Shown here one piece after another: positions 53,438 through 64,000 of a stretch of DNA of 64,000 bases. This stretch comes from Oikopleura dioica. Its lineage: Eukaryota > Chordata > Appendicularia > Copelata > Oikopleuridae. The position numbers were made by a program, and so were the translations under genes. The notes beneath the pieces were generated by a model that was given only the letters and a program-made list of their open reading frames with translations, did no database searches and was not told the origin of the DNA. Numbering within the stretch: the stretch's first letter is position 1; each line of letters begins with the position of its first letter. The stretch spans positions 14,389,001 to 14,453,000 of the forward strand of contig OU015567.1 in the NCBI GenBank assembly GCA_907165135.1, in the 5' to 3' direction.

Positions 53438-56400
53438 TTATTTTTTGTCATGTATCTCAATATAACTATCAATATTACAAGTTCCTTCTGTCGAAAAGCT
53501 CGCTGAAGATGGAGAAAGCAGCTGTGGTGATGATTTAATATCTTCTAGTACGGTGAATACTCGCTGAATATCTACAAGCAAAATTCCGAAATTGTTTACT
53601 TCGAAATCGCTGTACCTTTGTGTAAAACAGTTAACCGATCGCTCAAAACTGCTACATTTTCTGTCAAAGTTTTTACATGATCATCGCGATTGCTTGTTTG
53701 ACTTTCAGTTGTTTTATCGTCGTCTTTTGTCGGCCAGATGACTGGAGCACTATAAATTTTAATGTAAAATAAAGAATTAACGAATGAGATACCTTGACCT
53801 CCTCGAACAATCATCTGACCAAGTGACTCTTTTTGACGACTTTCTCCCCAACGTCAACGGATCGCTAAACCACCTGAGTCGCTCAGATGCTAAATTACTA
53901 TCTCCCGCGAATACTGAAGAGGAGTCGTCATCTGATTTGTCTCCTTCAATTTCCGGGCTCCAGCCAGATAACCCGTCAAGCAAGGGCATGTTTTCTTGAT
54001 CGCTTACTTTAGGAAAAATCAATCTAGTTTCTTTCATATGAATCTTACCATCTGAAGACGCTTTAAGATTTTCATCATCGTAGCAATTCGAAGACTGGCT
54101 TTTGTGATTCTTTTCTACAGCTTCTGAAACTATAATTTCTTACTCCAAGAACCAAAACCTAAATCACCTGTAACAGAAGGAATTTGAGCACGCTTGGAAC
54201 TCTGGCTCATCGATTCTTTCACCGGCTCATGCAATTCCCACAAGTTACAAGAGTAGTCCGACGAGAGCTCATTTATAAAGCGCTTCGTAAACTCGGGAAA
54301 AAGCTTGCAGAGCTGGTGGAAAGTGGAGGCGGATATGTACTGCAAATCGCAGTAGCTAAGCGCAGTTTGAAAAAGAAAAGTAACTGAAGGATCACCTCAG
54401 TGCTCGAACATTGGCAGACGAGCGACAAGCTGAAGTTCGAGTGCGTTGCGCTAGCTGGAAGAAGGTTATAAAAGATATTGAACGATAAATAGGTGGAATC
54501 GATCTTTAACCTGTTCCTTTGGGTCGTATCCGAATAAATCTCCTTTTCCAAAGATTGCTGTTATTTGTCCATCTCGCGAGACTTCCATCGACCCGGAAAT
54601 GACCAGATATATATGAGAAAGACTTAAATATGGTAATTTCACTGAATTTAAGGGGTTCGCTTACCTATCTCCTTCATAAACAAGAAATTCATCCGGCGTA
54701 AAAAACATTCGCTGAACTCTGAGCGCGATGAAATTTCTACAACTCGGCGAAGTATACTGAAAAACAGGCAGATTCAGAAACTGAGAGTGCAAGTGTTGGA
54801 AAATTTCTCCTCGCAGATTCGCTGGAAATGTTTGGAGAGTCGAGTCCACTTGTTGCATGCCTTTTCGCTTGCTCCATGTTGCGTTGAAATAGTCGATGAG
54901 TCGTCGCTGGAGGTTTTTGTCGATCTGGGCGAAGGTGAAGAACTCCTTCATGTCGCGCATTCGTGTGTCGTATTGAGATCTTCTTGCGTACATTCGCTGA
55001 AATTCATGTTATTATCACGGTATAATGAAATCAAGGAAGGGTACCTGAATAATCGCCGTGACATTTCCGAAGACCACTGCGTGCATTAATGCTCCAATAA
55101 GCATCACCAAGACGGAGAACACCTTCTCATTGTTGGTATTCGCTGACACATTGCCAAACCCGACTGACGTCAACGAAGAAAGCGTGAAATACAACGAGGT
55201 TGTGTAACGCTCGACCATAGTAGGCCCATGCTTGTTCCAGACCCGCTCGTGTTGCTCGCCAGTGATTTGGTTGCTGAAGATTTGGATAAATTCAAAATTG
55301 AGTTAATGGCGATAATAATGACGTTACCTGAAATTGGTGACTTCGACGACGTATTCGCGTTGCAGCGAATTAGAAAGTTCATATAGCCAGCCTACTTTGC
55401 GCGTGTCGTTGCTGACTCGATCTGAAAATTTAATTTAACACATTGCTAATTTGTCAATTATTCTTTGTCATTATTGGGTTTGTCTTGATTTTGAATTCTG
55501 CTTTCTTCAAAAGTTCAAAAGATCAAATCATGACAAATCAGATCCGATTTCGGGTTTATTTGCCAAACATGGGCGTCTTTTTCCGCAATTTTTTTTCGCT
55601 ATTTGATAATGAGAAAGATAGCGAAGGTACTTGCGGTTCCGATTTTAATTGGATACTTGACCCAAAAATATGTGGATCCTCCGAAAGCGCCTGAGATCAA
55701 GGATTTACCTGAAAATATTCAAAAGTGGTATTCTATGGGAGAAATGATCGAGGTATCTGGGTACGAGATGTTTGTGAGGAAATTTCCCTTCAATGGAGAA
55801 AATGACCCGGGACCAACAATTGTCTTGATTCATGGCTTTCCGTCAAGGTAAACTCACAATAACGAGATCAACGAATGTAAGTTATTGAAGCTCTTACGAT
55901 TATCACAAAGTTGGCATCGATAAACTACAGAACTATGGCCCCGTCATTGTTTATGACCACGTTGGCTTTGGTTTTTCTGACAAACCGAAGGAAAACTTCA
56001 CGTTTTCTATTTTCGAACTCGCCGAGTACTCCATCATGCTGTTCAAAAAACTCGGTCTATCGGATGTCATCTGCATTGGACATGACATGGGCGACACAGT
56101 TCTAGCTGAACTGGTCAAACGGCGACATAGAGGAACACTACCGGACTTTCTCAATATCAAAGGAGTTGCGTTTACAAATGGTGGCATCAATTTTAAATAC
56201 GCCAAATTAAGACTTGCTCAACACTTACTTAGGTACAGTAAGTTTTCAACTGTTCTTACGCGAACTCTTCCAGAAACCCCTATTTTGGACCAGGGCTGAA
56301 TCGACTTCTGGTTATCCTTCAGCCTCATTTCCCCAAGCTTGCCGACAAAAGCTACAACGAAATTTGGGGAAGCACTCAAGATCTCGAAGAGAGACAACAA

Positions 56401-58926
56401 GAAATGATCTAAAATATTTCATTTTCATACCAGATGGTATTTTATGCCATCAGTATTTTCGACCATAAAAAAGACATTCAATGCCTTCACGCACTGAATA
56501 ACTTTAAAGATGGCAGCCAACTACTCCACAAGTCCATCTGGTATCTCAATGATCGCGATGCATTTGAATACTCGTGGCACGAGGCTTTTTCGAAAATTGA
56601 TATCCCCAGTGCGATCATATGGGGCGATGAAGATGCAGTTGCTCCTGCAATTATTGGAGAAACAATTCAGGTTCGTTTTTCCTTTAGGATAAAGTGAGCT
56701 TAATTTCCTTGAAGGCGATTCTCCCGGGATCGATTTATCGCCATAAAGACGGAGTGGGTCATTTCCTTATGCTGGAAGATCCAGATTTCTGGACAAAATC
56801 TGTTCTCGAGTTAATAAACTCTGTTAACACTTACTGAGATTGTTGAGTTCGTTCCATCCTATCAGGTACCACACGCAGGCAAGCCAGTGAGCCATCATTC
56901 CAAAGATCAAGACCGATACAGTCAGTGCTATTGCCCCGTACTGAGTCAGAAGCTCCAGTTTATACGCAACTCTTGCTAGTCGAAGTAGACGTAGAATTTT
57001 CAGCATTTGTACATTGTTCAACGATACTTAGGTTAAGTTATTTATTGATAAAATAATATATTATTTAGATATTTATTTGAAATACGTTTCAAATTTACCT
57101 TGAATATCATTAGCAGAGTTCGATGCGGAAGTGCTGGTGTCAGGTGGGAAATTAATAAAGAGGGTAAATAAGTCGATCGGGATCGCGGCAAAAAGATCGA
57201 TCAGAAACCAGGAGCGGATGTAGTTGCGGGAAATTAGTGAAGGGTTGAAGACCACATTGCCAGATTTGCTCACAAAAGTCGTGCGAAAGTTTAGGATCAC
57301 GTCGAAAATAAATACCGCCTGTCGAGTTGGGTGTCATCTTTTATGAAATCATGGAGGAGAATCTTTCGGTTTATACTTCGAAATGGAATTGGACCCATAA
57401 ATAGGCTCTAGTGTCATGTTTTTAGATCAATGTTATAACACCCCGGTGCCTCTACAAAAACGTCGAATGAACGATTTATCATGGACAAATCATTTTTAGC
57501 AGCTGCACTAAAAGGCATGGCCTCAAGAGAGAAAATAAGAAAGGACTCACGTTTGCAGATCGTAGTCTGAGTCTTTGAAGACTGATTGGTAAGGAACTAA
57601 GGCAGCCACGTAAATTGTACAAATGAAGATGAGCAAATCCCAGGTTGATCTGAACGAAGTTTTCTTTGTAATTCTTCATTTTTCATTACCTAAATGTGCC
57701 GCAATGCAAGACCACGCCGTAGGGCATCCTTGAGGCCATTTTATATTCCGGAATATCATTTTTCTGCTGCTCCCTGAACTGCCGCAGCCTGAATTAATTA
57801 TTGAAATAGCTCAGAAGTAGAAATAAAGTTTGATGTCGAGAGTTGATATAAATGCTCCTTTTATTAATGCCAGATGAATATGTAGTGTTAAAAGAAATGA
57901 AAGTGGGCTGATCTCAGCGTTGTATTAATTTTAATTCAACCAAGCCAAACCACATGTTTCGGGGTGGTTTAGAAAACATGCAGCTACTGTTCTTTCAAAG
58001 GGTAAGTAAATGATGTGAAAATATGATGATATGACGTACGTGGCGAGCTGAATTACCGACCGACCGAGAGCTTCAGAAATTGCGCTTTTCTTGGCTGAAT
58101 TTCGCGATTCCACGTCGTCTCGTCCGTGCGATGATTTCATGAATCCCCTAAATTTGGAGGAAATTTTTCACGACTTTCGAAACTTACGCGCTGGAGATAT
58201 TTCCAATATTGCCGGAGATATTGTAGAGGATCGCTCTCGAACGACGTCGCCATTCTTTGAGATCGCGCTAGAATCAACCTTTCAACGCGTTTCATTTTTG
58301 AACTGTTTTACCCCCTCGCGCTCGCGGGCGAAATTGATCTTCGAATTTGACTTGGAAATGTCCTTGACGGATATGAGAAAGAAAACGACAGTGCCAGTCT
58401 CATTTTTAATTGGCACTATAAAATCAGTTAGCTAATGTAGTCGTTTCTTGGCACCTACCAATATCAAGCTGGCAGCTTTGGCTTGTTTGATCACGGCTTT
58501 CGCGATCGCTGTAAAAGTGAAACTTTACTTCGACGCGGTATTCTTCCTTGTTTCGCAGTGCGCGTTCGATCCTCTCCTTGATGTCCTGCCGAGTGTCCTC
58601 GCCGTAGACGAACCTTATCGCGCAAGATCGACGCATAACTGTTCGTGGGTCAATTCGCTAGTTGTGGAGTACCCTAAAGCTTGCTCCAGGAGCTAATTAA
58701 CCGAGCCTTTGCAGCGCGGAAGGCCGCTGAGCTCGCAGAAGCCATCTGAGCAATAGACGATCGGGTACTGATCTGGAATCTGCGCATTTCCAAGAACGAA
58801 GTTTGAGTCTAAGAGACGATCATCCCTCTTTTCTAATTTTCGAAAAAAAAACTTACGCGATCCGTCAAATCTCTCTGCGATCGTGTCAAGAAACGTGTTT
58901 TGCGGTGCGAGCAGGCCTTTTCTCAT
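53438..58926 (-). CDS. kcnh: ELK-type voltage-gated potassium channel (KCNH3/4/8)
   Basis: Twenty-one exons were placed, from 58926 to the stop at 53440-53438. The first is 58926-58857, the S4 exon is 57026-56835, the pore exon 55273-55045 and the C-linker exon 54996-54665. The N-terminal PAS cap is [20 protein letters not shown], then [12 protein letters not shown] and [11 protein letters not shown]1-S6 follow: [14 protein letters not shown], the arginine-bearing S4 [17 protein letters not shown], selectivity filter SVGFGN and [20 protein letters not shown]. The C-linker ([19 protein letters not shown]) and cyclic-nucleotide-binding homology domain ([20 protein letters not shown]) favour ELK over EAG or ERG. 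One intron (57449-57319) seems GC-AG. The 1.41-kb intron 56834-55422 holds a gene on the other strand. Confidence 0.92.
55609..56837 (+). CDS. mest: MEST-like alpha/beta hydrolase, nested in the ELK gene
   Basis: Exons: 55609-55847, 55891-56232, about 56273-56388, 56434-56670, 56715-56837. A hydrophobic anchor ([13 protein letters not shown]) precedes an alpha/beta-hydrolase fold with the oxyanion motif LIHGFPSSSYDY. Next come FGFSDKPK and the nucleophile elbow GHDMGD (Asp nucleophile, as in epoxide hydrolases and MEST), then the acid in IWGDEDAV and the base His in [11 protein letters not shown]. The motif order matches MEST, an ER-associated enzyme of debated substrate. No GT exists at the end of exon 3, so a noncanonical (GA-type) donor is needed there. 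The stop codon overlaps the last 3 bases of an ELK exon on the other strand. Confidence 0.85.
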
Positions 58927-61301
58927 TTCTCTGCCTAAGAAAAATTTTTAACCCAGTTTCAAATTGTGCCAATTTTTTGGCCAAACTCTCAATAAGGCCT
59001 GAATACAGCCAAAATGCCCTAAAAAAGGATATTTACTGTGTTAACCTTCTGCACACTTGGGAAATTGGAAGCACAGCCGTGAGGCCATTCTATTTTGATT
59101 TTTCTTTTTTCAGTCGGCGGTGGGTACTCTCTTCAAAATTAATCAAAACTCTTCGCGTGGAACACGTGCAGCTAATTTATTCAAAAGCTGACAGAATAAT
59201 AAATTCCGTAAACTACCCCAAAAATAAAACACTTGATACTTAGTTCTTCAAGTGCTCGGATTCACAAGCCTGTCTACTTTTTACAGGAGACTGCAAAATT
59301 TAATAAAAATCGAACTCATTTGCTCTTATAAGTCCAGACAGCTGTTTTGAGAGGTAATTTATTTTCTCTTGAAAAAAAAGAAGAAAAAAATTAGCTTTTG
59401 AAAAAAGGCTGGCGAAAAGGATGGAGTGGCAGTCAGCAATCAAAGTGAATGGATAAAGAGATTCTTAATTGTGAAAAGAAATCGGCCATCATTTTAATAG
59501 ACTATTCACGAGTTCCACTTTGCACATTTAAAGAGATCCTCGCGCGACGGGGCGCTTCCGCTCCTTTCAGAAGCGATTCTCTGGGGATCAACACTCAAAT
59601 TCAATGCCTCGCGAGGCGAACTTCGCGGTGCTTTTTTAAAAGAATATTTTTATTTTCGCTGAAATTTTGATATCTTTTGAAAAATCTTTCCTTGGAAAAC
59701 AAAAATTTCTCAACTTTTGGACCAACTTGTTGATCATTTTTCTTAAATTTCTCTCTGAAAATTATTCTCAAAAAAGTCGAAAAATATTTGAAACATATTT
59801 TCAGATCAGACCTGGCTTGCTTAAAATATCCTGGTAGCCGAATCTGCGGATCATTCCCAAGTTCGTTAAACGCATCATTAAACCGCATTAACTGTACTTC
59901 CAATTTTGCCCGTGGATGACTTACTCTTTTATAATTTCGCTTCCATGGGTTCTTTTTCAATTTTCAATTTGCAAGTTCTCGTTTTCAAGTTCACATTTGG
60001 CGCTGCGTTTTGTCTTCCTTTGCTGGCTATTAAAATTCAGCAGCGAAAAAACGCGAGCCAGAGGAAGATCCAAAGGATGGCGCTAGATGCGCCCAAATAA
60101 TGCCTTTTTGGCAATTACGATCCTCCTCCCCATATCCGATAAAAATCGCGCCTCTGGGAATCGAATTGCTCGAATGATGATTTATTCTGCTTTTGCAGCC
60201 ACTGCTGGAGAAAGTTACTGCTGCAATGAAAATTCAATTTTGAATTGTAACTAATTTCGAGTCTAAGTTAAACCCAGACATGCGGGAATAATATTTTGAA
60301 GGGTAGATTGAGGTCGGGAAAAGAAAGACGAGAGAAAGTCGTCGCTTTTTCTGGCAGGAAAATTACTGTATTTCGCGAGAATACAGTCGTCAGTCGATAG
60401 ACATTTTCGACGATTTGGTCGGCAAGAATACTCGATCTTTTTTGCTTGGACGTACGAATCTGGGGAATTCAGTAACTACAGTATTTTCCACTGAAATGGG
60501 ATGAGATGAACAAGCATGAGAATCCGGACAATCCGCTATTTCTTTTTGCCAAATTCCGGATGATCCCGCCACGTTCATGTCCTCCTTCTTCTTTTCATTT
60601 TTTCGAAAATCCTGAATACAGAAACAAGATCCCGATTTTCATAATCATCGATAATCCCCTTTCAACGAGTTCAGATTTGAACGACGAAAGCCCACTATTT
60701 GACAGCCGACCGCATTTTTGGAAGCCTTTCGGATCATTCTGGAATAAGTTAGTGCCTTTGACAAGGTAAAATCTGAACTTTCCATGGGATTCGTCTGACT
60801 TCCAGCCAAAAGAAGAAGAATTCGCCATGACTCTTACCATCAACACTTGCAATCAAGGGGAAATCAAAGCGCTGGAAGATTCCCTGTGAAAGGTAATCGG
60901 AATTAAATTAATCCCATTTGGCTAGAGGTGGCTTCTGAAATTGAGGCTGCGGCAGGTATCTAATTGCGGCGGCGGCTGTTTATTTATAATCGAATATTCA
61001 TCCCAGCAAAGTCTTTCTCGAGTTAACACAAATAAACCTGCCACTGTTTATATGCACGGACAGACTGCATGCGAACATTCTTCCTCGCTATCTGACATGA
61101 AAACAAGCGCTTTTTTGAATCTGCATCGATGATGTTCTCAGGTGAACTCAGAATTCATCTGTTCTCGAAGGTTCGCAAATGAAGCTTTTTATTGAGAGCG
61201 AAAAGATTTATTGAACAGAAAAGTTGAATCAGGAATCAAATCAATTGAAGAACTGCGTAATAAAGAAGCATAGCCTATGCTGCATAGGAGTTGAATAACA
61301 A
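58927..61301. other. 2.4-kb gene-free interval upstream of the ELK channel
   Basis: This is the longest interval without recognisable exons or repeats outside the transposon block. A 119-codon minus-strand frame (59960-59601) has Lys/Phe-rich composition expected by chance. It probably contains ELK regulatory sequence; no motif was identified. Confidence 0.4.
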
Positions 61302-62358
61302 TCACTCAAGCTCCGCAAGACGGAAGTACGATTTCTGAGTTCCCTTGAAAAATAATAAGAAAGCAACTCATCTGATCTTTTATACCTTTCTTGTTGTCGA
61401 GCGGGAAGCAACCATAGACGCAAATTTGGCATGTTCGATCGTCGTTTTCTGCGCGTTGGTAAGCGAGTAAGAAAAGGCACCGACGAAGGAGTCTCCAGCG
61501 CCGGTTGTGTCGACCACGTCTACTTTTTCAACAACTGGGTGCAATGTCAGCTCTCCTTCGCCTAAAAATTCATTATTGTCAAAGCAACAATCAAAATCTA
61601 GACACTGACTTTTGACGGCGAATCCGTCTCCGCCAAGAGTGACGATTACACTTTTGATTTTGTATTTCTCCTGTAGAGTTGTCGCCGCTTCCTGAATAGT
61701 TTCTTTTCCACTTAGTTCCAGAGCTTCTGTTTGATTCGCGATGAGATAGTCGATCTGTTCAGAGAACGCCTCAAAGTCTTCCCTGCTCGGGCAAGGCGCG
61801 GGTGAGTAGATTGTCTTTGCTCCAGCTGCTCTTCCAAGTTGTAGAGCTCTTTTGGTCGTACTCACTGGAATCTCGTTTTGGCAAATGACAATTTTCGTCC
61901 CCTTGATAGCTTCCTCATCTAAATCTTCTCCAGTTAAACGCATGTTTGCTCCAGGGACAACAACGATCGAGTTTTCGCCGTTTTCCATCGAAACTGTTAT
62001 CGGAGCAACGCCAGTCGAGCAATCAGTTTTCGTTATTATTTTCGAGCAGTCCGTTCCGGTTTTAGCGAGCTCTTCAAGATACCACGATCCATTTTGATCG
62101 TCTCCCACTGCACCTAACAGTCCGACTTTTCCTTCGCCAGATAGTAGAGCTTCCTTGGAATCATGAAAAATATTCACCCTTATTTTATGTGAGTTATTCT
62201 GACTCAATTCCTGCCTGGACCGCTTGGTTCGCTCCTTTACCGCCCAGACCAGTCTCGTATCGTTCGCCAAGAAGGGTTTCTCCTGGTCCTGGCAGCCGAG
62301 AACAGTAAGCGATTTGATCAACATTCAAACTACCGGCGACAAGGATGTCCCAGACCAT
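61302..62358 (-). CDS. rbks: Ribokinase
   Basis: Ribokinase phosphorylates D-ribose at O5 (PfkB family). Exons (minus): 62358-62211, 62149-61610, 61561-61386, 61343-61302. Motifs: [10 protein letters not shown], the substrate loop [24 protein letters not shown] and [11 protein letters not shown]. The anion hole and catalytic Asp lie in [13 protein letters not shown], and the C-terminus is [13 protein letters not shown], which fits only if the 42-bp last intron is removed. Intron 1 is GA-AG (61 bp). The 48-bp intron 61609-61562 has no in-frame stop, so retention would add 16 residues. The gene lies 32 bp after the mitochondrial EF-Ts gene. Confidence 0.9.
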
Positions 62359-62359
62359 T

Positions 62360-62361
62360 CT
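62360..62361 (-). promoter_or_regulatory. Likely trans-splice acceptor of ribokinase
   Basis: The 32-bp gap after the EF-Ts stop is T-rich and ends ATTCAG-A-ATG. Confidence 0.5.
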
Positions 62362-62390
62362 GAATTGAAAACATAGAAGACTCATGTCAA

Positions 62391-63308
62391 TTACTTAGAG
62401 ACTTTAAAACGAGTCCAAGAAAGAAGCTCCGCATTTTGCTCGGCGAGAACATTGAACACAATAGATTGGCCGCCATTGAGTGGCTGATAGAGAAGACGGT
62501 TCTCGTCGGCAGCAAGATCGTCAACGGACAAAGGGCCTTTAGGAATATCTCCAGTGACGTCTGGAAGCTCTAACACGCAGTGCGCGGCTAAATCAGCGCT
62601 CAACTCCGCGCTACCACCAGAAAGGCTAAAATAAACGATAAATAAATGAGATCTTATAAAGTGTTACCTGACAAGCGAGCCATAAGTTCCATTATTTGGA
62701 TATTCTTTGTTGAAATTTCTAACGTAATATCCTAAATTTGGAGCCGCAACAACCTAATAAATACACTTTCTCCACAGCCTCTGTTACTTTCACTTTACCT
62801 TTCCCGATTTAATTTGAATATTTTCTTTCAAAAGTCCAATCGCTTGCGCAAGTGAATCCTTGACGCCATCTAACTCGACGATTGCCTCGCCGGTGAAGTC
62901 TCCAGCTTCCTTGGCGAGGAGAGTGCTAGTGACAGTGTTGACGAGCTTGTTGAATTCGGGCGTCTTCGACACAGGCTCCGATTCACAGTTGATGATCACC
63001 ATTGCACCCTTGTTTCCCTCTGTAGCGACGCCAACGCAGCCTTCGGGAGTCTTTCGCGAAGCTAAGAACATTTGGATGAGAACTCTACTTATATATTTAC
63101 CGAGCGATTCCATCTTCTTCATTCCCAAAGCCTTCGCTTCCTTTTCCAGATGAATGACCGCCTCTTCGAAATTCCAGTTGGTCGCCTGCAGAGCTGATCG
63201 ACAAGTTCCAAGAGGAAGCTGCGACTCTTGACGGAGGCGCATGATCAGTTTCTTCGTATCGACAGCAGCCGTGCGTCGGATAAAAAGGGAGCCGCAATAA
63301 CGAAGCAT
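62391..63308 (-). CDS. tsfm: Mitochondrial elongation factor Ts
   Basis: EF-Ts recharges mitochondrial EF-Tu with GTP. Exons (minus): 63308-63101, 63061-62799, 62753-62668, 62625-62391. A short Arg-bearing presequence ([14 protein letters not shown]) is followed by the N-terminal UBA-like domain ([30 protein letters not shown]). The core comes next ([31 protein letters not shown]) and the C-terminal domain ends with [17 protein letters not shown]. Intron 1 (39 bp) is stop-free and a multiple of three. It is the middle gene of an apparent operon: 38 bp after the phosphatase gene and 32 bp before ribokinase. Confidence 0.9.
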
Positions 63309-63309
63309 T

Positions 63310-63311
63310 CT
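63310..63311 (-). promoter_or_regulatory. Likely trans-splice acceptor of EF-Ts
   Basis: CATTTCAG-A-ATG closes the 38-bp gap after the upstream stop codon. Confidence 0.5.
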
Positions 63312-63346
63312 GAAATGGTCATTTTTAACATTTTATCGAACCAATT

Positions 63347-64000
63347 TTATTGTTCTTCTTCTAAATGCTTGGCATTATTAACTGCAATTGCTTTCCCGTC
63401 CCAAGCGCTCATTCTCCCGTATCTCTTCGATTCGATCCAACCAGAGGTCTTCTTGATAACAATATGATGGAATGCCGTATTCTTCATCGTCTCCTTAGCT
63501 TCTGCCTTGTACTCGCCAAAGTCGAAATTCTTGAGTCCAAGGAAATGTCTGAAGAGCATTTTCAACAAGAAACCATGCGCGAAAATCAGTATTGTCTTGT
63601 CAACTTTGGCCTCTTCGATAAGCGACCGGAGAAAATTCACAGCTCTGTATTTGACGTCGGCGTCTGCTTCCATTTCCGGGCTGTTCCAGTCAACTTCGCT
63701 CCTCAACTTGCCCTCGAGTTTGCCCATTCCCTTTTCTTTGAGCAAGTCGTCGCAGATTATGCGTTCTTCCCCGATGTCATTCGTAGCGATTTTAGCTGTT
63801 TCCAGAGCGCGAGAAAGGGGCGAGGAGTAAACGAGATCAGCCTTGGGAAGAACTTTCGCCTCGGCCAAGCGCTTTGCTCATTTGCAGATCAGAAATAAAC
63901 TGAAAATAAACTTGGCGTTCATGAGTGGAAGCACTTTCTTGATCTCTGCCCATTTCGCTCAAAGGAATATCGAGCTAAAAATCTTTACTTGCAGAAATGA
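63347..64000 (-). CDS. Histidine phosphatase (PGAM/TIGAR-like), N-terminus beyond window
   Basis: The 3' exon runs from about 63876 to 63347; an upstream exon is about 63974-63912, and the gene continues past 64000. Visible motifs of the histidine phosphatase superfamily: LDIPLSEMGRDQ, VYSSPLSRALETA, EKGMGKLEGK with the acid-donor region, and the second catalytic His in LIFAHGFLLKMLF. The RHG motif should be in the missing first exon. The substrate cannot be told from this part; TIGAR-like sugar-bisphosphatase or a broad phosphatase are options. The junction between the two visible exons needs a noncanonical donor. It is the first visible gene of the operon with EF-Ts and ribokinase. Confidence 0.75.

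Noticed and set aside
59601-59960. 119-codon minus-strand frame
   Set aside because: Lys/Phe-rich low-information composition in AT-rich DNA, no splice signals, no domain; likely chance.
1-64000. CRISPR arrays, bacterial promoters or ribosome binding sites
   Set aside because: Spliceosomal introns and animal gene families throughout; no regularly spaced direct repeats.

Overview
This is a compact eukaryotic (animal) window, AT-rich between genes, with about thirty multi-exon genes on both strands. Most introns that can be placed are 39-50 bp long. Several noncanonical splice pairs (mainly GA-AG and GC-AG) are forced by reading frame. Many start codons sit directly behind a splice-acceptor-like AG, which is what trans-spliced operon genes look like. 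Together with chordate orthologues (ILK, GIT, Numb, ELK-type KCNH, complexin, MEST-like), these traits point to an appendicularian tunicate, most likely Oikopleura dioica or a close relative. That is an inference from sequence traits; no database was searched.

Layout. 1-3.4 kb: 3' part of xanthine dehydrogenase and a TLC-domain protein (+). 3.9-6.9 kb: a Numb orthologue (-). 6-13.4 kb: a transposon-rich block with few or no genes, holding a 2.83-kb hAT-like element with an 8-bp target duplication, several MITEs and a large foldback. 13.8-16.6 kb: a membrane-anchored protein resembling the L1 ORF1p RNA-binding region and an acidic orphan (-). 17.0-20.3 kb: integrin-linked kinase (-), with HSCB and a 120-aa orphan gene inside its introns on the other strand. 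20.6-24.7 kb: TMEM237-like and DPY19L (-), probably co-transcribed. 25.5-30.0 kb: two disordered orphans (-). 30.5-33.1 kb: GIT ArfGAP (-). 33.4-39.5 kb: an mL66-like mitoribosomal gene, NIT1 and three CHMP4 paralogues (-). 39.9-41.0 kb: FAM136A-like (+) and a small membrane protein (-). 41.9-46.8 kb: tandem secreted Cys-rich/kelch genes (+), the second lying in an intron of a secreted PLA2-like gene (-). 47.3-53.4 kb: complexin with a CAAX box and a secreted EGF-domain protein (+). 53.4-58.9 kb: ELK-type potassium channel (-), with a MEST-like hydrolase in one intron on the other strand. 61.3-64 kb: an apparent three-gene operon, histidine phosphatase, mitochondrial EF-Ts, ribokinase (-).

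The main themes are extreme compaction (four antisense nested genes, intergenic gaps of 30-40 bp), a relaxed splice-site code, and layered mobile elements, one of which appears to supply a splice acceptor to a host gene. Exon coordinates were derived by hand from reading frame, splice dinucleotides and family similarity. A few junctions do not resolve and are marked as such.
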